The notes under the pieces are model-generated. The model was not told where the DNA came from, made no database searches, and saw only the letters and a list, made by a program, of their open reading frames with translations. The translations under genes and the position numbers were made by a program. Shown in pieces: positions 6,923 through 16,343 of a stretch of DNA of 64,000 bases (positions are counted from its first letter, which is position 1; each line of letters opens with the position of its first letter). The DNA is from Lachnospiraceae bacterium (GTDB taxonomy: Bacteria; Bacillota; Clostridia; Lachnospirales; Lachnospiraceae): assembly GCA_022792885.1 (NCBI GenBank), contig JAAWBX010000034.1:1-64000 (forward strand). The letters are read 5' to 3'.

Positions 6923-7991
6923 TAGTTTGTGCTTCAGTTATGCTTTTTGCTTCACCATTTTTTAAAATTTCGATCAACTGATCCAATTTTTCCTGCTGCC
7001 AATACTCCTTATCGATGTAAGCTCCATACGCATCCGTAAACGATAAGGAAGCTTCCCTGGCATGACTCTCAGCCGCCTTCAATTCTTTTTCCACCTGAAT
7101 ACTTTTGGCAGAAAGGCTATCCATACGCTCCTGTGCATTCGCTATAATCTCGTCCGTGATCACCTTACGGGTGACCTTCTCAAAATTTTCCAACGCCTCT
7201 TTCTTCTGCCCGCTGATTTCCTCATAATCCAGGCTTAACTTATCCAGCTTCTCATCGTATTCTTCCAGATCATAATAACTGTTATTATCATCCCGGGCAA
7301 TACTCTTCTCGATCTTACGGATCTTTTTTTTATTCGCCAGAATCGCATCCCGATAATTACGTCCCTGTTTTATCGCCGACGGATGTGTCATTTTCGTTTT
7401 TTCACTGATTATGATAAAACTTCCGCCAAAAACCAGAATATCTACCACATAAACCAGTATTATTGTACCAATTCCCTTTGCCGGAAGCAAATAATAGACC
7501 CCAAAAGGAAGCGCCAGAAAAACAATCAGGAATGTCAAAAACATCACCAGAAGCTCTTTCGCTCCCTTTGCAAAAAACAACGAATAATATAAAGTGCTAT
7601 TGCAAAATGTCGGCAAATGTTCCTTTTTAAACATTCGCTTCGCTTCCTGGTTTAATTGCTGATTCTGTTTACGAAGCTCTTCGGTCTCCGCTTTCGCCCG
7701 CGCCTTTTTCCCCTGAGAAATTGCTTTTTCCCGACGGGATTTTTCTTTCCGGATCTTATCGCCCGTCTTCGTTAATTCCCCGTCATAAGTAGCCGCCAGC
7801 TCTTCTTTTCGCTTTTTCAGAGTCAATTTAATCAGATCCGTCTGCGCCTTCTTCTCATCCTTTAATGCCTTTTCCAGCTTTTTACTCTCAATTTCCAGGC
7901 TCTGGATCCGGATTTTTTCTTCGTTCACAATTTTCAGCGCCGCTTTCGCTTCCTCCAGAAATCCAACACTGTCGATGATTTCCGCCGCCAT
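6903..7991 (-). CDS. Coiled-coil membrane protein of unknown function
   Basis: Starting at 7991 (GAGGAGG, 7-nt spacing; MAAEIIDSVGF) the product is 362 aa. A long Lys/Glu-rich coiled coil covers about residues 15-125. Two adjacent membrane helices follow (about 145-170 and 175-197). A second charged coiled-coil domain runs to the end. There is no signal peptide and no catalytic motif I recognise. The coil-helix pair-coil layout suggests a membrane-anchored scaffold with both ends in the cytoplasm. It is transcribed toward the tRNA gene and diverges from the small gene at 8139. Confidence 0.65.
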   Translation of the reverse strand: MAAEIIDSVGFLEEAKAALKIVNEEKIRIQSLEIESKKLEKALKDEKKAQTDLIKLTLKKRKEELAATYDGELTKTGDKIRKEKSRREKAISQGKKARAKAETEELRKQNQQLNQEAKRMFKKEHLPTFCNSTLYYSLFFAKGAKELLVMFLTFLIVFLALPFGVYYLLPAKGIGTIILVYVVDILVFGGSFIIISEKTKMTHPSAIKQGRNYRDAILANKKKIRKIEKSIARDDNNSYYDLEEYDEKLDKLSLDYEEISGQKKEALENFEKVTRKVITDEIIANAQERMDSLSAKSIQVEKELKAAESHAREASLSFTDAYGAYIDKEYWQQEKLDQLIEILKNGEAKSITEAQTIYKTKK

Positions 7992-8138
7992 CCCATTTCC
8001 TCCTCGTGTATCTCCTTCCAGTTGCAACTGCGCGGTTTTATCTGGACAAAACGCCGCTCAGCCGATATACTGATATCATTGGCAATTTTTAAAAATCTAT
8101 GTCTTATTTTACAACAAATGCGTATAAGGGGCAAGAAT

Positions 8139-8411
8139 ATGTTTCGAATTTGGGGCAAGATATTTCATAAAAATCATTTAATACAGGATATCGTAATTGA
8201 GGACGGCTCAAACGTCAACCGTACCCGTAAAGTTTTTTCCGGCCTGGAGAAAGTCTGCGCGGAATTTGACTTAAGCGTTCCGATCTGGTTAAACAAAAAC
8301 GTCTCGGAATTTCAAAAAGTCGCCAAAACCCGCTTTTTTTCAGATAATTTTATCGAAGTCATCGATTTTGATTTTCTCGAATTACAGGTTATCGAGGAAG
8401 ATGATGACTGA
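8139..8411 (+). CDS. Small conserved hypothetical protein, 90 aa
   Basis: ATG at 8139 is preceded by AAGGGG (7-nt spacing). The product begins MFRIWGKIFHKNHLIQD and ends with an acidic tail (VIEEDDD). It is compact, has no membrane segment or signal, and contains the pattern RKVFSGLEKVCAEFDLSVPIWL. I recall similar short proteins in Lachnospiraceae genomes, but no function is known to me. It is divergent from the coiled-coil membrane protein and convergent with pgi. Confidence 0.65.
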   Translation: MFRIWGKIFHKNHLIQDIVIEDGSNVNRTRKVFSGLEKVCAEFDLSVPIWLNKNVSEFQKVAKTRFFSDNFIEVIDFDFLELQVIEEDDD

Positions 8412-8432
8412 AGCTTTATAAAAACAAAACGA

Positions 8433-8485
8433 AGCTATTGCTCCGCCGACCGTTTCAAACCGCTTCCACAATAGCCCCGTTCTTT
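8433..8485. terminator. Bidirectional terminator between the 90-aa gene and pgi
   Basis: AAAACGAAGCTATTG and its partner CAATAGCCCCGTTCTTTT form an imperfect stem across a 30-nt middle. Reading leftward it ends in CGTTTTGTTTTT, so it mainly serves pgi. Confidence 0.5.
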
Positions 8486-8518
8486 TATAAAACTTCCCTC
8501 AATAAATCTATCCGTTTC

Positions 8519-9865
8519 TTATAATCTCTTAAGAAGTTCCTCACGCTCTTTCTCATAGCCCGGTTTCCCGAGAAGCGCGAACATATTTCTCTTATAACTT
8601 TCCACGCCCGGCTGATTGAACGGATTCACCTCGAGAAGATAACCGCTGATACCGCAGGCAAACTCGAAGAAATAAAACAGTTCCCCCAACGAATGTTCAT
8701 CCTGCTTCGGAATATTTACCCTCAGATTCGGCACCTGTCCGTCTGTATGAGCCAACGCCGTTCCGTTCATTGCACTTTTATTCACGAAATCTACCGTCTT
8801 TCCAGCCAGATAATTCAAGCCGTCCAGATCATTATCCTCCGCTTCCAAAACAATTTCCTCCCGGGAATTTTCCACGCAGAGCACCGTTTCCATCAAGATT
8901 CTCTGCCCATCCTGAATATACTGTCCCATCGAATGAAGGTCCGTTGTCAGATCGACGGCCGCCGGGAAAATTCCTTTTCCGTCTTTGCCTTCGCTCTCGC
9001 CGTAAAGCTGCTTCCACCACTCGGACACGTAATGAAGAGACGGTTCATAATTAGCTACGATCTCTACATTTTTTCCTTTATTCAACAGAATATTCCTTAC
9101 GGCCGCGTATTTCATGGAATCATTTTCCTCAAATGAATCTTCCATTGCCCGCTTTCTTGCCGCCTGCGCACCGGCCATCAAAGCGTCAATATCCGCACCC
9201 GCTGCTGCGATCGGAAGAAGACCAACCGCCGTCAAAACACTGAAACGCCCTCCTACATCATCCGGCACCACAAAAGTCTCATACCCTTCCTCATCCGCCG
9301 TCGTTTTTAACGCGCCCTTTGCTCGGTCCGTCGTTGCATAAATACGTTTTTTTGCTTCTTCTTTTCCATATTTCTCAATCAGCATTTTTTTCAAAACGCG
9401 AAATGCAATCGCCGGTTCGGTCGTCGTCCCGGATTTGGAAATTACATTCAGAGAAACGTCCTTATCCTTTACCAGACGCATCAGATCCGCCAGATAACTA
9501 CTGCTGATGCTATTTCCTACAAAATAGACTTCCGGTCCCTTTCTCTCTTCTTTGGGCATCTGATTATAAAAATTCTTTCCTAAAAATTCAATTGCGGCGC
9601 GGGCTCCCAGATAAGAACCGCCGATACCGATTACCAGCAATACGTCCGAGTCACTCTGGATCTTTTCCGCCGCCTTTTTAATACGGGCAAATTCCTCCTT
9701 ATCATAATCTACCGGAAGATCTACCCAGCCAAGATAATCGTTACCCGCTCCGCTTTTCTCCAGCAAAACTTTTTTAACCGCCTCCGCCTTGATCTTCATC
9801 GCTTCCAGCTCGGTCTTTTCAAAAAAGCCTTCTGCTCTTCCATAGTCAAAAGTTACTCTTCCCAT
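8519..9865 (-). CDS. pgi: Glucose-6-phosphate isomerase
   Basis: The start at 9865 (AAAGGAG, 7-nt spacing) gives [10 protein letters not shown] and 448 aa, the length of the short Firmicutes form. It interconverts glucose-6-phosphate and fructose-6-phosphate in the cytosol. Visible family features are the sugar-binding stretch [16 protein letters not shown] and the phosphate-binding [13 protein letters not shown]. The catalytic Glu region is in the [18 protein letters not shown] segment and the C-terminal Lys region is in [12 protein letters not shown]. It stands alone, followed by a terminator. Confidence 0.97.
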   Translation of the reverse strand: MGRVTFDYGRAEGFFEKTELEAMKIKAEAVKKVLLEKSGAGNDYLGWVDLPVDYDKEEFARIKKAAEKIQSDSDVLLVIGIGGSYLGARAAIEFLGKNFYNQMPKEERKGPEVYFVGNSISSSYLADLMRLVKDKDVSLNVISKSGTTTEPAIAFRVLKKMLIEKYGKEEAKKRIYATTDRAKGALKTTADEEGYETFVVPDDVGGRFSVLTAVGLLPIAAAGADIDALMAGAQAARKRAMEDSFEENDSMKYAAVRNILLNKGKNVEIVANYEPSLHYVSEWWKQLYGESEGKDGKGIFPAAVDLTTDLHSMGQYIQDGQRILMETVLCVENSREEIVLEAEDNDLDGLNYLAGKTVDFVNKSAMNGTALAHTDGQVPNLRVNIPKQDEHSLGELFYFFEFACGISGYLLEVNPFNQPGVESYKRNMFALLGKPGYEKEREELLKRL

Positions 9866-9934
9866 ATCCGTTCTCCTTTGTTTTCTATGTAATGATAAAT
9901 ATATTATAATATCTTGCACGATATTTTGCAAATA

Positions 9935-10645
9935 TTACGTCAAATATTCTTTCAAAATTTCTTTAATTAAGTGCTCTTCTTCCATTGTCAATCGATGAGA
10001 AGAATCACTTTCCGCGATATCTTCCCGACTTGTCGCGATTCTGTCCAGACTCTGCTTCAAATAAGCCAGATCATTTTCTTCCCGCTCAGATAATCGCTCC
10101 TCCATCCCGTCTTCCGTTTCTTCCCCTCTGCGAAAACCCAGACGAAGCCCCAGAGAATTTTCAAAATAATCTTTCAGAATCGTGCCGAGAGCCCTCCGTT
10201 TTTCACCGGTATCCAGAAGCATGTCCCACAAAAACAGTAGCGCCGCCATTCCCGCACCGGTAAAAAACTGACGCGCCGCCACTTCAGCCTCCATTCCGGC
10301 CCGATAGCCAAACCAGGCGCAAACGCCTCCCACCAAAAAGAGAAGCACCCCCATGCGCCTTCCAATCCGGTCCGTTTTCTCCAGGCTTGTCCACAAAAAA
10401 CGATATTCCAGAAGCCCCCTGTCCACAAAAATTTCCACATTAGGTACTTCTCCGTTTACACGCCAGGCATTCTCAAATCGCCCTTTCATCTGTCTCAACT
10501 GCTTGTCTTTTGCGCTCCCCAGATTTTCTCCCTGTCTCATCAACTGCTTGTATTTCTGACTCGCAAGCCACTTCCCCACAGCGCCAATCAAACACAACAC
10601 CGCTGCCACGTAAAAAAGATTTCCATTGCTCAAAAACGACAACAT
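9935..10645 (-). CDS. Membrane protein of unknown function, 236 aa
   Basis: I start at 10645 (GAAAGGAG, 7-nt spacing; MLSFLSNGN). One hydrophobic helix lies at about 11-29 and two more at about 98-116 and 128-150. A mostly charged C-terminal cytoplasmic tail follows, with the helical pattern MEEEHLIKEILKEYL. No recognised domain. It lies between mtnN and pgi on the same strand, with 69 bases to the pgi start. It could be transcribed with either neighbour. Confidence 0.6.
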   Translation of the reverse strand: MLSFLSNGNLFYVAAVLCLIGAVGKWLASQKYKQLMRQGENLGSAKDKQLRQMKGRFENAWRVNGEVPNVEIFVDRGLLEYRFLWTSLEKTDRIGRRMGVLLFLVGGVCAWFGYRAGMEAEVAARQFFTGAGMAALLFLWDMLLDTGEKRRALGTILKDYFENSLGLRLGFRRGEETEDGMEERLSEREENDLAYLKQSLDRIATSREDIAESDSSHRLTMEEEHLIKEILKEYLT

Positions 10646-10781
10646 GGCAATTCTCCTTTCAAAGTTCCCTGTAGTTTTTCCGCACGCCGATCCGGCATCG
10701 ACATACAAAGCTACCACCATTGTAGAACATCCTCCCGGATTTTGAAAAGAAAAATCGTCTGCTTTTTTATGACAAAATTCG

Positions 10782-11477
10782 CTATTGCCAGCTTCTTACA
10801 AACGCCTTTACCAATTTTACCGTGTGTTCAATCGCCCTGGCCTCAAACTCCGGATAGTCCATCGAGGCGCTGTTATCCGCTTTATCCGAAATCGCCCGGA
10901 TAATCAAAAAAGGAATCTGATTCAAATAAGACGCCTGGCCAATCGCAGCGCCTTCCATCTCCGTACAAAAACCGGCGAACTTCCGGCAAAGCCACTTCTT
11001 TTTTTCGTCGCTCGAGATAAACTGATCCCCGCTAACGACTCTTCCCTCATAAACCTGAATCTCCGGATTCACTTTTCGGCAACACGCAGCCGCTAATCGG
11101 CGCATCTCTTCATCCCCAGGAAAAGCCAATACATCCATCTGAGGAATCTGTCCCGGTTCATAACCGAATACCGCCGCATCCACATCATGCTGAAGTACAT
11201 CCGTCGAAAGTACAATATCCCCAATGTCAATTTTCGCCTGCAAAGACCCCGCAATTCCCGTATTGATCACTCCTGTCACACGATATTCATCCACCAAAAT
11301 CTGTGTACAAAGAGCCGCGTTAACTTTTCCGATCCCGCTACGCACCACAACCACCGGCCTGCCTTCCAGCTTCCCGGTTACAAAACGCATTCCGGCTTTT
11401 TTATGAACCTCTGCTTCTTCCATATTTTCCTGAAGCTTTTTCACTTCTTCTTCCATCGCGCCAATAATTCCCAGCAT
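10782..11477 (-). CDS. mtnN: 5'-methylthioadenosine/S-adenosylhomocysteine nucleosidase
   Basis: The 231-aa enzyme cleaves MTA and SAH to adenine plus methylthioribose or S-ribosylhomocysteine, recycling methionine and feeding AI-2 synthesis. Family features are the start MLGIIGAMEEEV with the catalytic Glu, the central VINTGIAGSL, the substrate-binding EMEGAAIGQ and the catalytic Asp in RAISDKAD. Length fits the family exactly. AAAGGAG lies 10 nt before the ATG. No methionine-cycle partner (luxS) is in the window. Confidence 0.96.
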   Translation of the reverse strand: MLGIIGAMEEEVKKLQENMEEAEVHKKAGMRFVTGKLEGRPVVVVRSGIGKVNAALCTQILVDEYRVTGVINTGIAGSLQAKIDIGDIVLSTDVLQHDVDAAVFGYEPGQIPQMDVLAFPGDEEMRRLAAACCRKVNPEIQVYEGRVVSGDQFISSDEKKKWLCRKFAGFCTEMEGAAIGQASYLNQIPFLIIRAISDKADNSASMDYPEFEARAIEHTVKLVKAFVRSWQ

Positions 11478-11590
11478 TGTTTCAAATCTCCTTTTAAATC
11501 TCTTTTTTTCTCAAAAATTCCGCATATATTATAAATTATCCCGGCATACTTTACAATATCCGCAAAAAACTTCCCCTAAGCACATAAACA

Positions 11591-11599
11591 TGATATAAT
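11591..11599 (+). promoter_or_regulatory. Extended -10 promoter of the TSCPD gene
   Basis: TGATATAAT is an exact extended -10 element. No good -35 is visible at 17 bases. It is 72 bases before the start at 11671. Confidence 0.5.
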
Positions 11600-11670
11600 C
11601 TTGAAAAGAGCAACGCCAGGCAGTCAAAAATTTTCGCTGCCCATATTCTAAAAACTCAGGAGGATTTATT

Positions 11671-11922
11671 ATGGAAAGCTACAAAACCAAAGGAACCTGT
11701 TCACGCCAGATCGATTTTGAAATTGAAAACAATAAAGTAAAATCCGTCCGTTTCGTCAATGGCTGTGACGGCAACCTGAAAGGCATCTCCAGTCTCGTAG
11801 AAGGTATGGATATCGATTGGGTCATTGAACGTCTGCAGAACATCCAATGCGGTATGAAAGGAACTTCCTGCCCCGATCAGTTATCTAAAGCATTAAAAGA
11901 ATACAAAACAAATCAGGCTTGA
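11671..11922 (+). CDS. TSCPD-domain (TIGR03905-type) four-cysteine protein
   Basis: The 83-aa protein has four spaced cysteines (TCSRQ, NGCDGN, IQCGMKGTSC) ending in the hallmark TSCPDQL, which defines the TSCPD domain. The domain also occurs at the C-terminus of some class II ribonucleotide reductases. The stand-alone form is common in Clostridia and Bacteroidetes, with unknown function and probably metal binding. AGGAGG is 7 nt before the ATG. The murG-type gene follows after 19 bases, so the two are probably co-transcribed. Confidence 0.9.
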   Translation: MESYKTKGTCSRQIDFEIENNKVKSVRFVNGCDGNLKGISSLVEGMDIDWVIERLQNIQCGMKGTSCPDQLSKALKEYKTNQA

Positions 11923-11941
11923 TCTTCGGAGGCATTTTATA

Positions 11942-13021
11942 ATGAAGCGAATTGTGCTGACCGGCGGCGGAACAGCCGGACACGTCACACCAAATATTGC
12001 TCTGCTGAACGGCTTAAGGCAACAGGAATACGAAATCCGCTATATTGGCTCTTACGATGGCATCGAAAAAACATTGATCGAAAAAGAAGGGATTCCCTAT
12101 GACGGAATTTCCTCAGGCAAGTTACGCCGTTACTTTAATATAAAGAACTTTTCGGATCCGTTTCGGGTGGGAAAAGGTTATTTCCAGGCTCATGCACTCT
12201 TAAAAAAATTCCGGCCCGACGTTGTTTTTTCCAAAGGCGGTTTTGTTGCCGTCCCGGTCGTTCTGGCTGCTCAGGCTCTACATATTCCGACTATCATTCA
12301 TGAATCGGATATGACTCCCGGCCTCGCCAATAAACTCTGCATTCCAAAAGCGAATAAAGTCTGTTGTAATTTTCAGGATACTCTTTCTTACTTACCAAAG
12401 GATAAAGCCGCCTTTACCGGCATTCCCATTCGCCGGGAACTTCTAAACGGAAGCCGACTCGCCGGCTTGAATTTCGTCGGTTTTACCGCCAACAAACCGG
12501 TTCTTCTGGTCGTTGGCGGCAGTACCGGTTCCGTCGTCGTAAATGATGCGGTCCGCAGCATCCTCCCGGAACTCCTGAAATCTTTTCAGGTGATTCATCT
12601 GTGCGGCCGGGATAAACTGGACGCCTCCATGAATGAAATCCCCGGCTACGTACAATACGAATATATCCGCGAAGAACTAAAAGATCTTTTGGCTGCCGCA
12701 GACTTGGTCATTTCCCGAGCCGGAGCGAACGCCATTTGCGAACTGCTGGCGCTTCGCAAACCGAATATCCTTATTCCTTTATCCAAAAACGCAAGCCGCG
12801 GAGATCAGATCCTGAATGCCGCTTCTTTCTCACGTCAGGGATTCAGCGCCGTAATAGAGGAAGAAAATCTTACAAAAGACGCTTTGCTTCGCCTGATTCT
12901 GGAGACTTACAACCACAGGCAGACATTTGTCCGATCCATGGAACAAAACAGCATTTCCGATTCTGCCGCCTGTGTCCTTCAGGTAATCGAAGACCTTGTA
13001 AGCAATCAAAAAAAGCTTTAA
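11942..13021 (+). CDS. murG: UDP-GlcNAc:undecaprenyl-PP-MurNAc-pentapeptide GlcNAc transferase (MurG)
   Basis: The 359-aa GT28 enzyme adds GlcNAc to lipid I, making lipid II on the inner membrane face. The N-terminal GGGTAGHVTPN loop, the central VVGGSTGSVVVN and the UDP-GlcNAc site SRAGANAICELLAL are all present. GGAGG precedes the start by 9 nt. No other murein genes surround it. It sits instead behind a TSCPD gene, an arrangement suggesting a second, non-dcw MurG copy, as seen in some Clostridia. That it is a second copy cannot be tested inside this window. Confidence 0.92.
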   Translation: MKRIVLTGGGTAGHVTPNIALLNGLRQQEYEIRYIGSYDGIEKTLIEKEGIPYDGISSGKLRRYFNIKNFSDPFRVGKGYFQAHALLKKFRPDVVFSKGGFVAVPVVLAAQALHIPTIIHESDMTPGLANKLCIPKANKVCCNFQDTLSYLPKDKAAFTGIPIRRELLNGSRLAGLNFVGFTANKPVLLVVGGSTGSVVVNDAVRSILPELLKSFQVIHLCGRDKLDASMNEIPGYVQYEYIREELKDLLAAADLVISRAGANAICELLALRKPNILIPLSKNASRGDQILNAASFSRQGFSAVIEEENLTKDALLRLILETYNHRQTFVRSMEQNSISDSAACVLQVIEDLVSNQKKL

Positions 13022-13025
13022 CCGG

Positions 13026-13076
13026 AAACGGATACGCGCTGTCAGTTTATATAAATCGACTTGCGTATCCGTTTTA
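13026..13076. terminator. Bidirectional terminator between murG and the GH13 gene
   Basis: AAACGGATACGC (13026-13037) pairs perfectly over 12 bp with GCGTATCCGTTT (13063-13074) across a 25-nt loop. Both flanking genes converge on it. Confidence 0.65.
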
Positions 13077-15026
13077 TCAACCTTTTTTCTTCAGGTAATA
13101 AAAACCATACGCCGGTATCCCCACACCAACCGGCTTTATTTCTTCCCCTGACATCAGATCTATGTACTCACCGTCCGTCTCATTGATCCAGGCCGTTTTA
13201 TCAAATTCGCTGAAATTAAACAACCCGATTATCTTTTCCCCCTCAAAATACCGGCCCATACACAGCACCGCAGGTTCCCAAGTCTCAATCGTCCAGGCAT
13301 CCGCCTGACATACAAAGGCTCTTTCCGCCCTTCGTATTCGTTCCAATTTTCTCAGTCCCTGAAATATCCTTCCTTCCACCGTATCGAAATCTTCTCTTTT
13401 TTTCGCAAGATCCCAATTCATCGCTCCACGATGGATATAGCGGGAATCCGCCGCTTTATTCGGATCCTGTTTATAAGTATAATCATTTACCTGTCCGATT
13501 TCATCCCCGCTATACAAAACCGGAATCCCCGACTGCATAAACATATACGCATGAAGCATCAGATCCTGCCGGATCGCCCGTTCCATAACATAGCTATCTC
13601 GTTCAAATCCCGCTTTTTCTACTCCGCACATGGAGGCCGTCGTACCACAAAACCTGGCATCTCCGGTAATCGAGTCAAAATTATAAAGTTCACCACGGCT
13701 GTTACTGCCTTCGGTATAACCCTGAAAGTAATCGTTCAAATACTGTTTATGCGGCCTTTCTTCCATACCTTCTCTTCTCAAACTGTCATAGTCCAGACCC
13801 CATCCAATATCATCATGACAGCGAAGGTAATTCAGAAATACATAATCCCGCGGCAAGGAGTTTATCGTATCAAGTTGCCTTCTTAACAACGTAACATTCC
13901 TCGTGGCAACGGTGTGCCATGTCGTTGCCATGGTAGTAACATTATAAAGCATATGGCACTCCGGTTTTTCGACCGTCCCAAAATAAGGAACCACCTTTTC
14001 CGGTTCCATAACAACCTCTCCCAGCAAAAGGACTCCCGGACAGACGATCTCACTGATGATCCGCATCATGCGAACAATCGTATGCACTTGCGGAAGATTC
14101 CGACAGGAAGTATTTTTTTCTTTCCAGATATAGGGCACCGCATCAATACGGATGATATCCATTCCCCTGTTTGCCAGGTAAAGGAAATTATACATCATCT
14201 CATTAAATACTCTCGGGTTTTTATAATTCAAATCCCACTGGTACGGATAAAACGATGTCATCACAAAATGGCCGGCGTCTTCGAGCCAGGTGAAATTTCC
14301 CGGAGCCGTTATGGGAAACACCTGCGGAACCGTTTTTTCATAGATCGATGGTTCACACGCATCATCAAAGAAAAAGTATCGACTCATATATTCGCCGTCA
14401 CCCCGGCGTGCTTTTTTCGCCCACTCATGCTCTTCCGATGTATGATTCATCACAAAGTCCATACAGACATTGATTCCTCTTTTGTGGCAGGCTGCTGTCA
14501 GACTTTCCAGGTCTTCCATGGTTCCCAGTTTTTCCTGCACTTTCCGAAAATCGGATACCGCATATCCTCCATCTGAACGCCCCTTTGGCGTATCAAGAAA
14601 AGGCATCAGATGAATATAATTAACCTGACATTGCTCGATGTAATCCAGCCGGGTTTCCACACCTTTGATATCCCCGGCAAAATTATCAATATAAAGCATC
14701 ATCCCTAGCAGATCGTTCTGTTTATACCAGCTCCGATTCTCTTCCCGTTCCAGATCTCGAAGTTTTAACTCTTCCTCTCTCTCCAGATAAAATCGCCACA
14801 TATTGTCGCATAATTCCGCAAACATTGAACCATTTTCATAAAGCTCCATGTACAACCATCGTAATTCGTCATGCCGCTGTTCTAATCTCTTTCGAAAAAC
14901 CTCGCCTGTTTCCGGTTTCGGTTTATTCTGCTGCCCTTTCTGTTGGGGCTGAATTTCTTCTTTTATATGATATCCTTGCAGCATTTTCTTTTTCTGAAGC
15001 CTTCTCCGCTTCGATCCCTTCCCCAT
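13077..15026 (-). CDS. Amylosucrase-like glucosyltransferase/hydrolase (GH13_4)
   Basis: The 649-aa protein opens with a basic tail (residues 1-15), then a helical N-domain and a (beta/alpha)8 barrel. The barrel carries the catalytic Asp in IIRIDAVPYIWK, the acid/base Glu in VLLLGEVVMEP and the third acid in LRCHDDIGW. Specific matches to amylosucrase are SCRNLPQVHTIVR, HDDIGW and the STGDAR...GT-SM segment. Amylosucrase splits sucrose and polymerises glucose into an alpha-1,4-glucan; close relatives are sucrose hydrolases. No signal peptide is visible, so it acts in the cytosol. It starts 41 nt after the dapL stop and may share that transcript. Exact specificity is not certain. Confidence 0.85.
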   Translation of the reverse strand: MGKGSKRRRLQKKKMLQGYHIKEEIQPQQKGQQNKPKPETGEVFRKRLEQRHDELRWLYMELYENGSMFAELCDNMWRFYLEREEELKLRDLEREENRSWYKQNDLLGMMLYIDNFAGDIKGVETRLDYIEQCQVNYIHLMPFLDTPKGRSDGGYAVSDFRKVQEKLGTMEDLESLTAACHKRGINVCMDFVMNHTSEEHEWAKKARRGDGEYMSRYFFFDDACEPSIYEKTVPQVFPITAPGNFTWLEDAGHFVMTSFYPYQWDLNYKNPRVFNEMMYNFLYLANRGMDIIRIDAVPYIWKEKNTSCRNLPQVHTIVRMMRIISEIVCPGVLLLGEVVMEPEKVVPYFGTVEKPECHMLYNVTTMATTWHTVATRNVTLLRRQLDTINSLPRDYVFLNYLRCHDDIGWGLDYDSLRREGMEERPHKQYLNDYFQGYTEGSNSRGELYNFDSITGDARFCGTTASMCGVEKAGFERDSYVMERAIRQDLMLHAYMFMQSGIPVLYSGDEIGQVNDYTYKQDPNKAADSRYIHRGAMNWDLAKKREDFDTVEGRIFQGLRKLERIRRAERAFVCQADAWTIETWEPAVLCMGRYFEGEKIIGLFNFSEFDKTAWINETDGEYIDLMSGEEIKPVGVGIPAYGFYYLKKKG

Positions 15027-15066
15027 TCCCGGTTATGCCTCCTGTCGGTTTTATCACTTCATCCGG

Positions 15067-16281
15067 TTAGATACTTCGAATCCGCTCCAACGCCGCTTTT
15101 GTATTCTCATAACTCCCAAAACCGGTCAATCGGAAAAAGCCTTCTCCATGAGGTCCGAATCCGGAACCCGGTGTACCCACTACGTTGGCATTTTCCAACA
15201 AATAATCAAAAAATTCCCATGACGTCATCCTTTCCGGTGTCTTCAACCAGACATACGGCGCATTCTCTCCGCCATAAACCGTGTAACCACAAGCTTTCAA
15301 CCCTTCCCGGATTTCTCGGGCATTTTTCATATAATAAGCAACCTGCTTTGCCGTCTGTGTTTTCCCTTCCGGTGTATAAACCGCGGCACCGGCTCTCTGC
15401 ACCACATAGGATACTCCATTGAATTTCGTTTCCTGATGTTTCATCCAGAGCGTATTCAGCGACACACCGTCACACATCAGCGTTTTCGGCACAACCGTAA
15501 AACCAAGACGCACACCGGTAAATCCGGCATTTTTCGAAAAACTGCGCATCTCAATCGCACACTCTTTCGCCCCCTCGCACTCATAAATACTGTGAGGCAA
15601 TCCCGGCTCGGAAATATAAGCTTCATAAGCCGCATCAAAAATAATTACCGCTCCTACGCGCTTCGCGTAATCTACCCAGCCCTGAAGCTGCTCTTTCGTA
15701 ATAGCACCCCCGGTCGGATTATTCGGAAAACACAAATAAATCAAATCCGGCGTCTCTTTCGGGTATTCCGGCACAAAACCATTGGCTTCCGTACAAGGCA
15801 TATAGATCAGATTACTCCAGTATCCTTTCTCCGTCAAAAATTCACCGGCCCTTCCCGCCAGAGCATTCGAATCCACATACACCGGATATACCGGATCACA
15901 AACCGCCACTTTACACGCAAGGCTGAAAATGTCTCCCAGATCCGCCGAATCACATTTCGCTCCGTCGTTTACAAAAATTTCATCCGAGCCGATATCCACA
16001 CCTCTGGCTTTATAATCGTTTTCAATGATTGCGGCCCTCAGAAAGTCATACCCTTCATAATCCGGATATCCATGAAAAGTCTCAGATGCTCCCAGTTCCA
16101 GAGAAGCCTGGCTCATTTCCTGTGCGATAACCGGAGCTAACGGCAAGGATACGTCTCCAATTCCAAGCCGGATAATCTTCTTCTCCGGATTCGCCGCCGT
16201 ATAATCTTTTACTTTCTTTCCGATGGTTGCAAATAAATAGCTGCCCGGTAATTTTAAATAGTTCGCATTGATTTTTGACAT
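15067..16281 (-). CDS. dapL: LL-diaminopimelate aminotransferase
   Basis: The 404-aa class I/II PLP aminotransferase converts tetrahydrodipicolinate directly to LL-DAP for lysine and peptidoglycan. The start MSKINANYLKLPGSYLF is typical of DapL. The PLP-binding Asp/Tyr are in VIIFDAAYEAYI and the Schiff-base Lys in RSFSKNAGFTGVRLG. AGAGGAG lies 7 nt upstream. This one-step route is a Clostridia, plant and Chlamydia trait and supports the taxonomic reading. Confidence 0.96.
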   Translation of the reverse strand: MSKINANYLKLPGSYLFATIGKKVKDYTAANPEKKIIRLGIGDVSLPLAPVIAQEMSQASLELGASETFHGYPDYEGYDFLRAAIIENDYKARGVDIGSDEIFVNDGAKCDSADLGDIFSLACKVAVCDPVYPVYVDSNALAGRAGEFLTEKGYWSNLIYMPCTEANGFVPEYPKETPDLIYLCFPNNPTGGAITKEQLQGWVDYAKRVGAVIIFDAAYEAYISEPGLPHSIYECEGAKECAIEMRSFSKNAGFTGVRLGFTVVPKTLMCDGVSLNTLWMKHQETKFNGVSYVVQRAGAAVYTPEGKTQTAKQVAYYMKNAREIREGLKACGYTVYGGENAPYVWLKTPERMTSWEFFDYLLENANVVGTPGSGFGPHGEGFFRLTGFGSYENTKAALERIRSI

Positions 16282-16343
16282 TTTGATCTCCTCTTCTATA
16301 AATCTGTTGCTTTTTACCGCTACTTTCTTATGACTATTTTATA

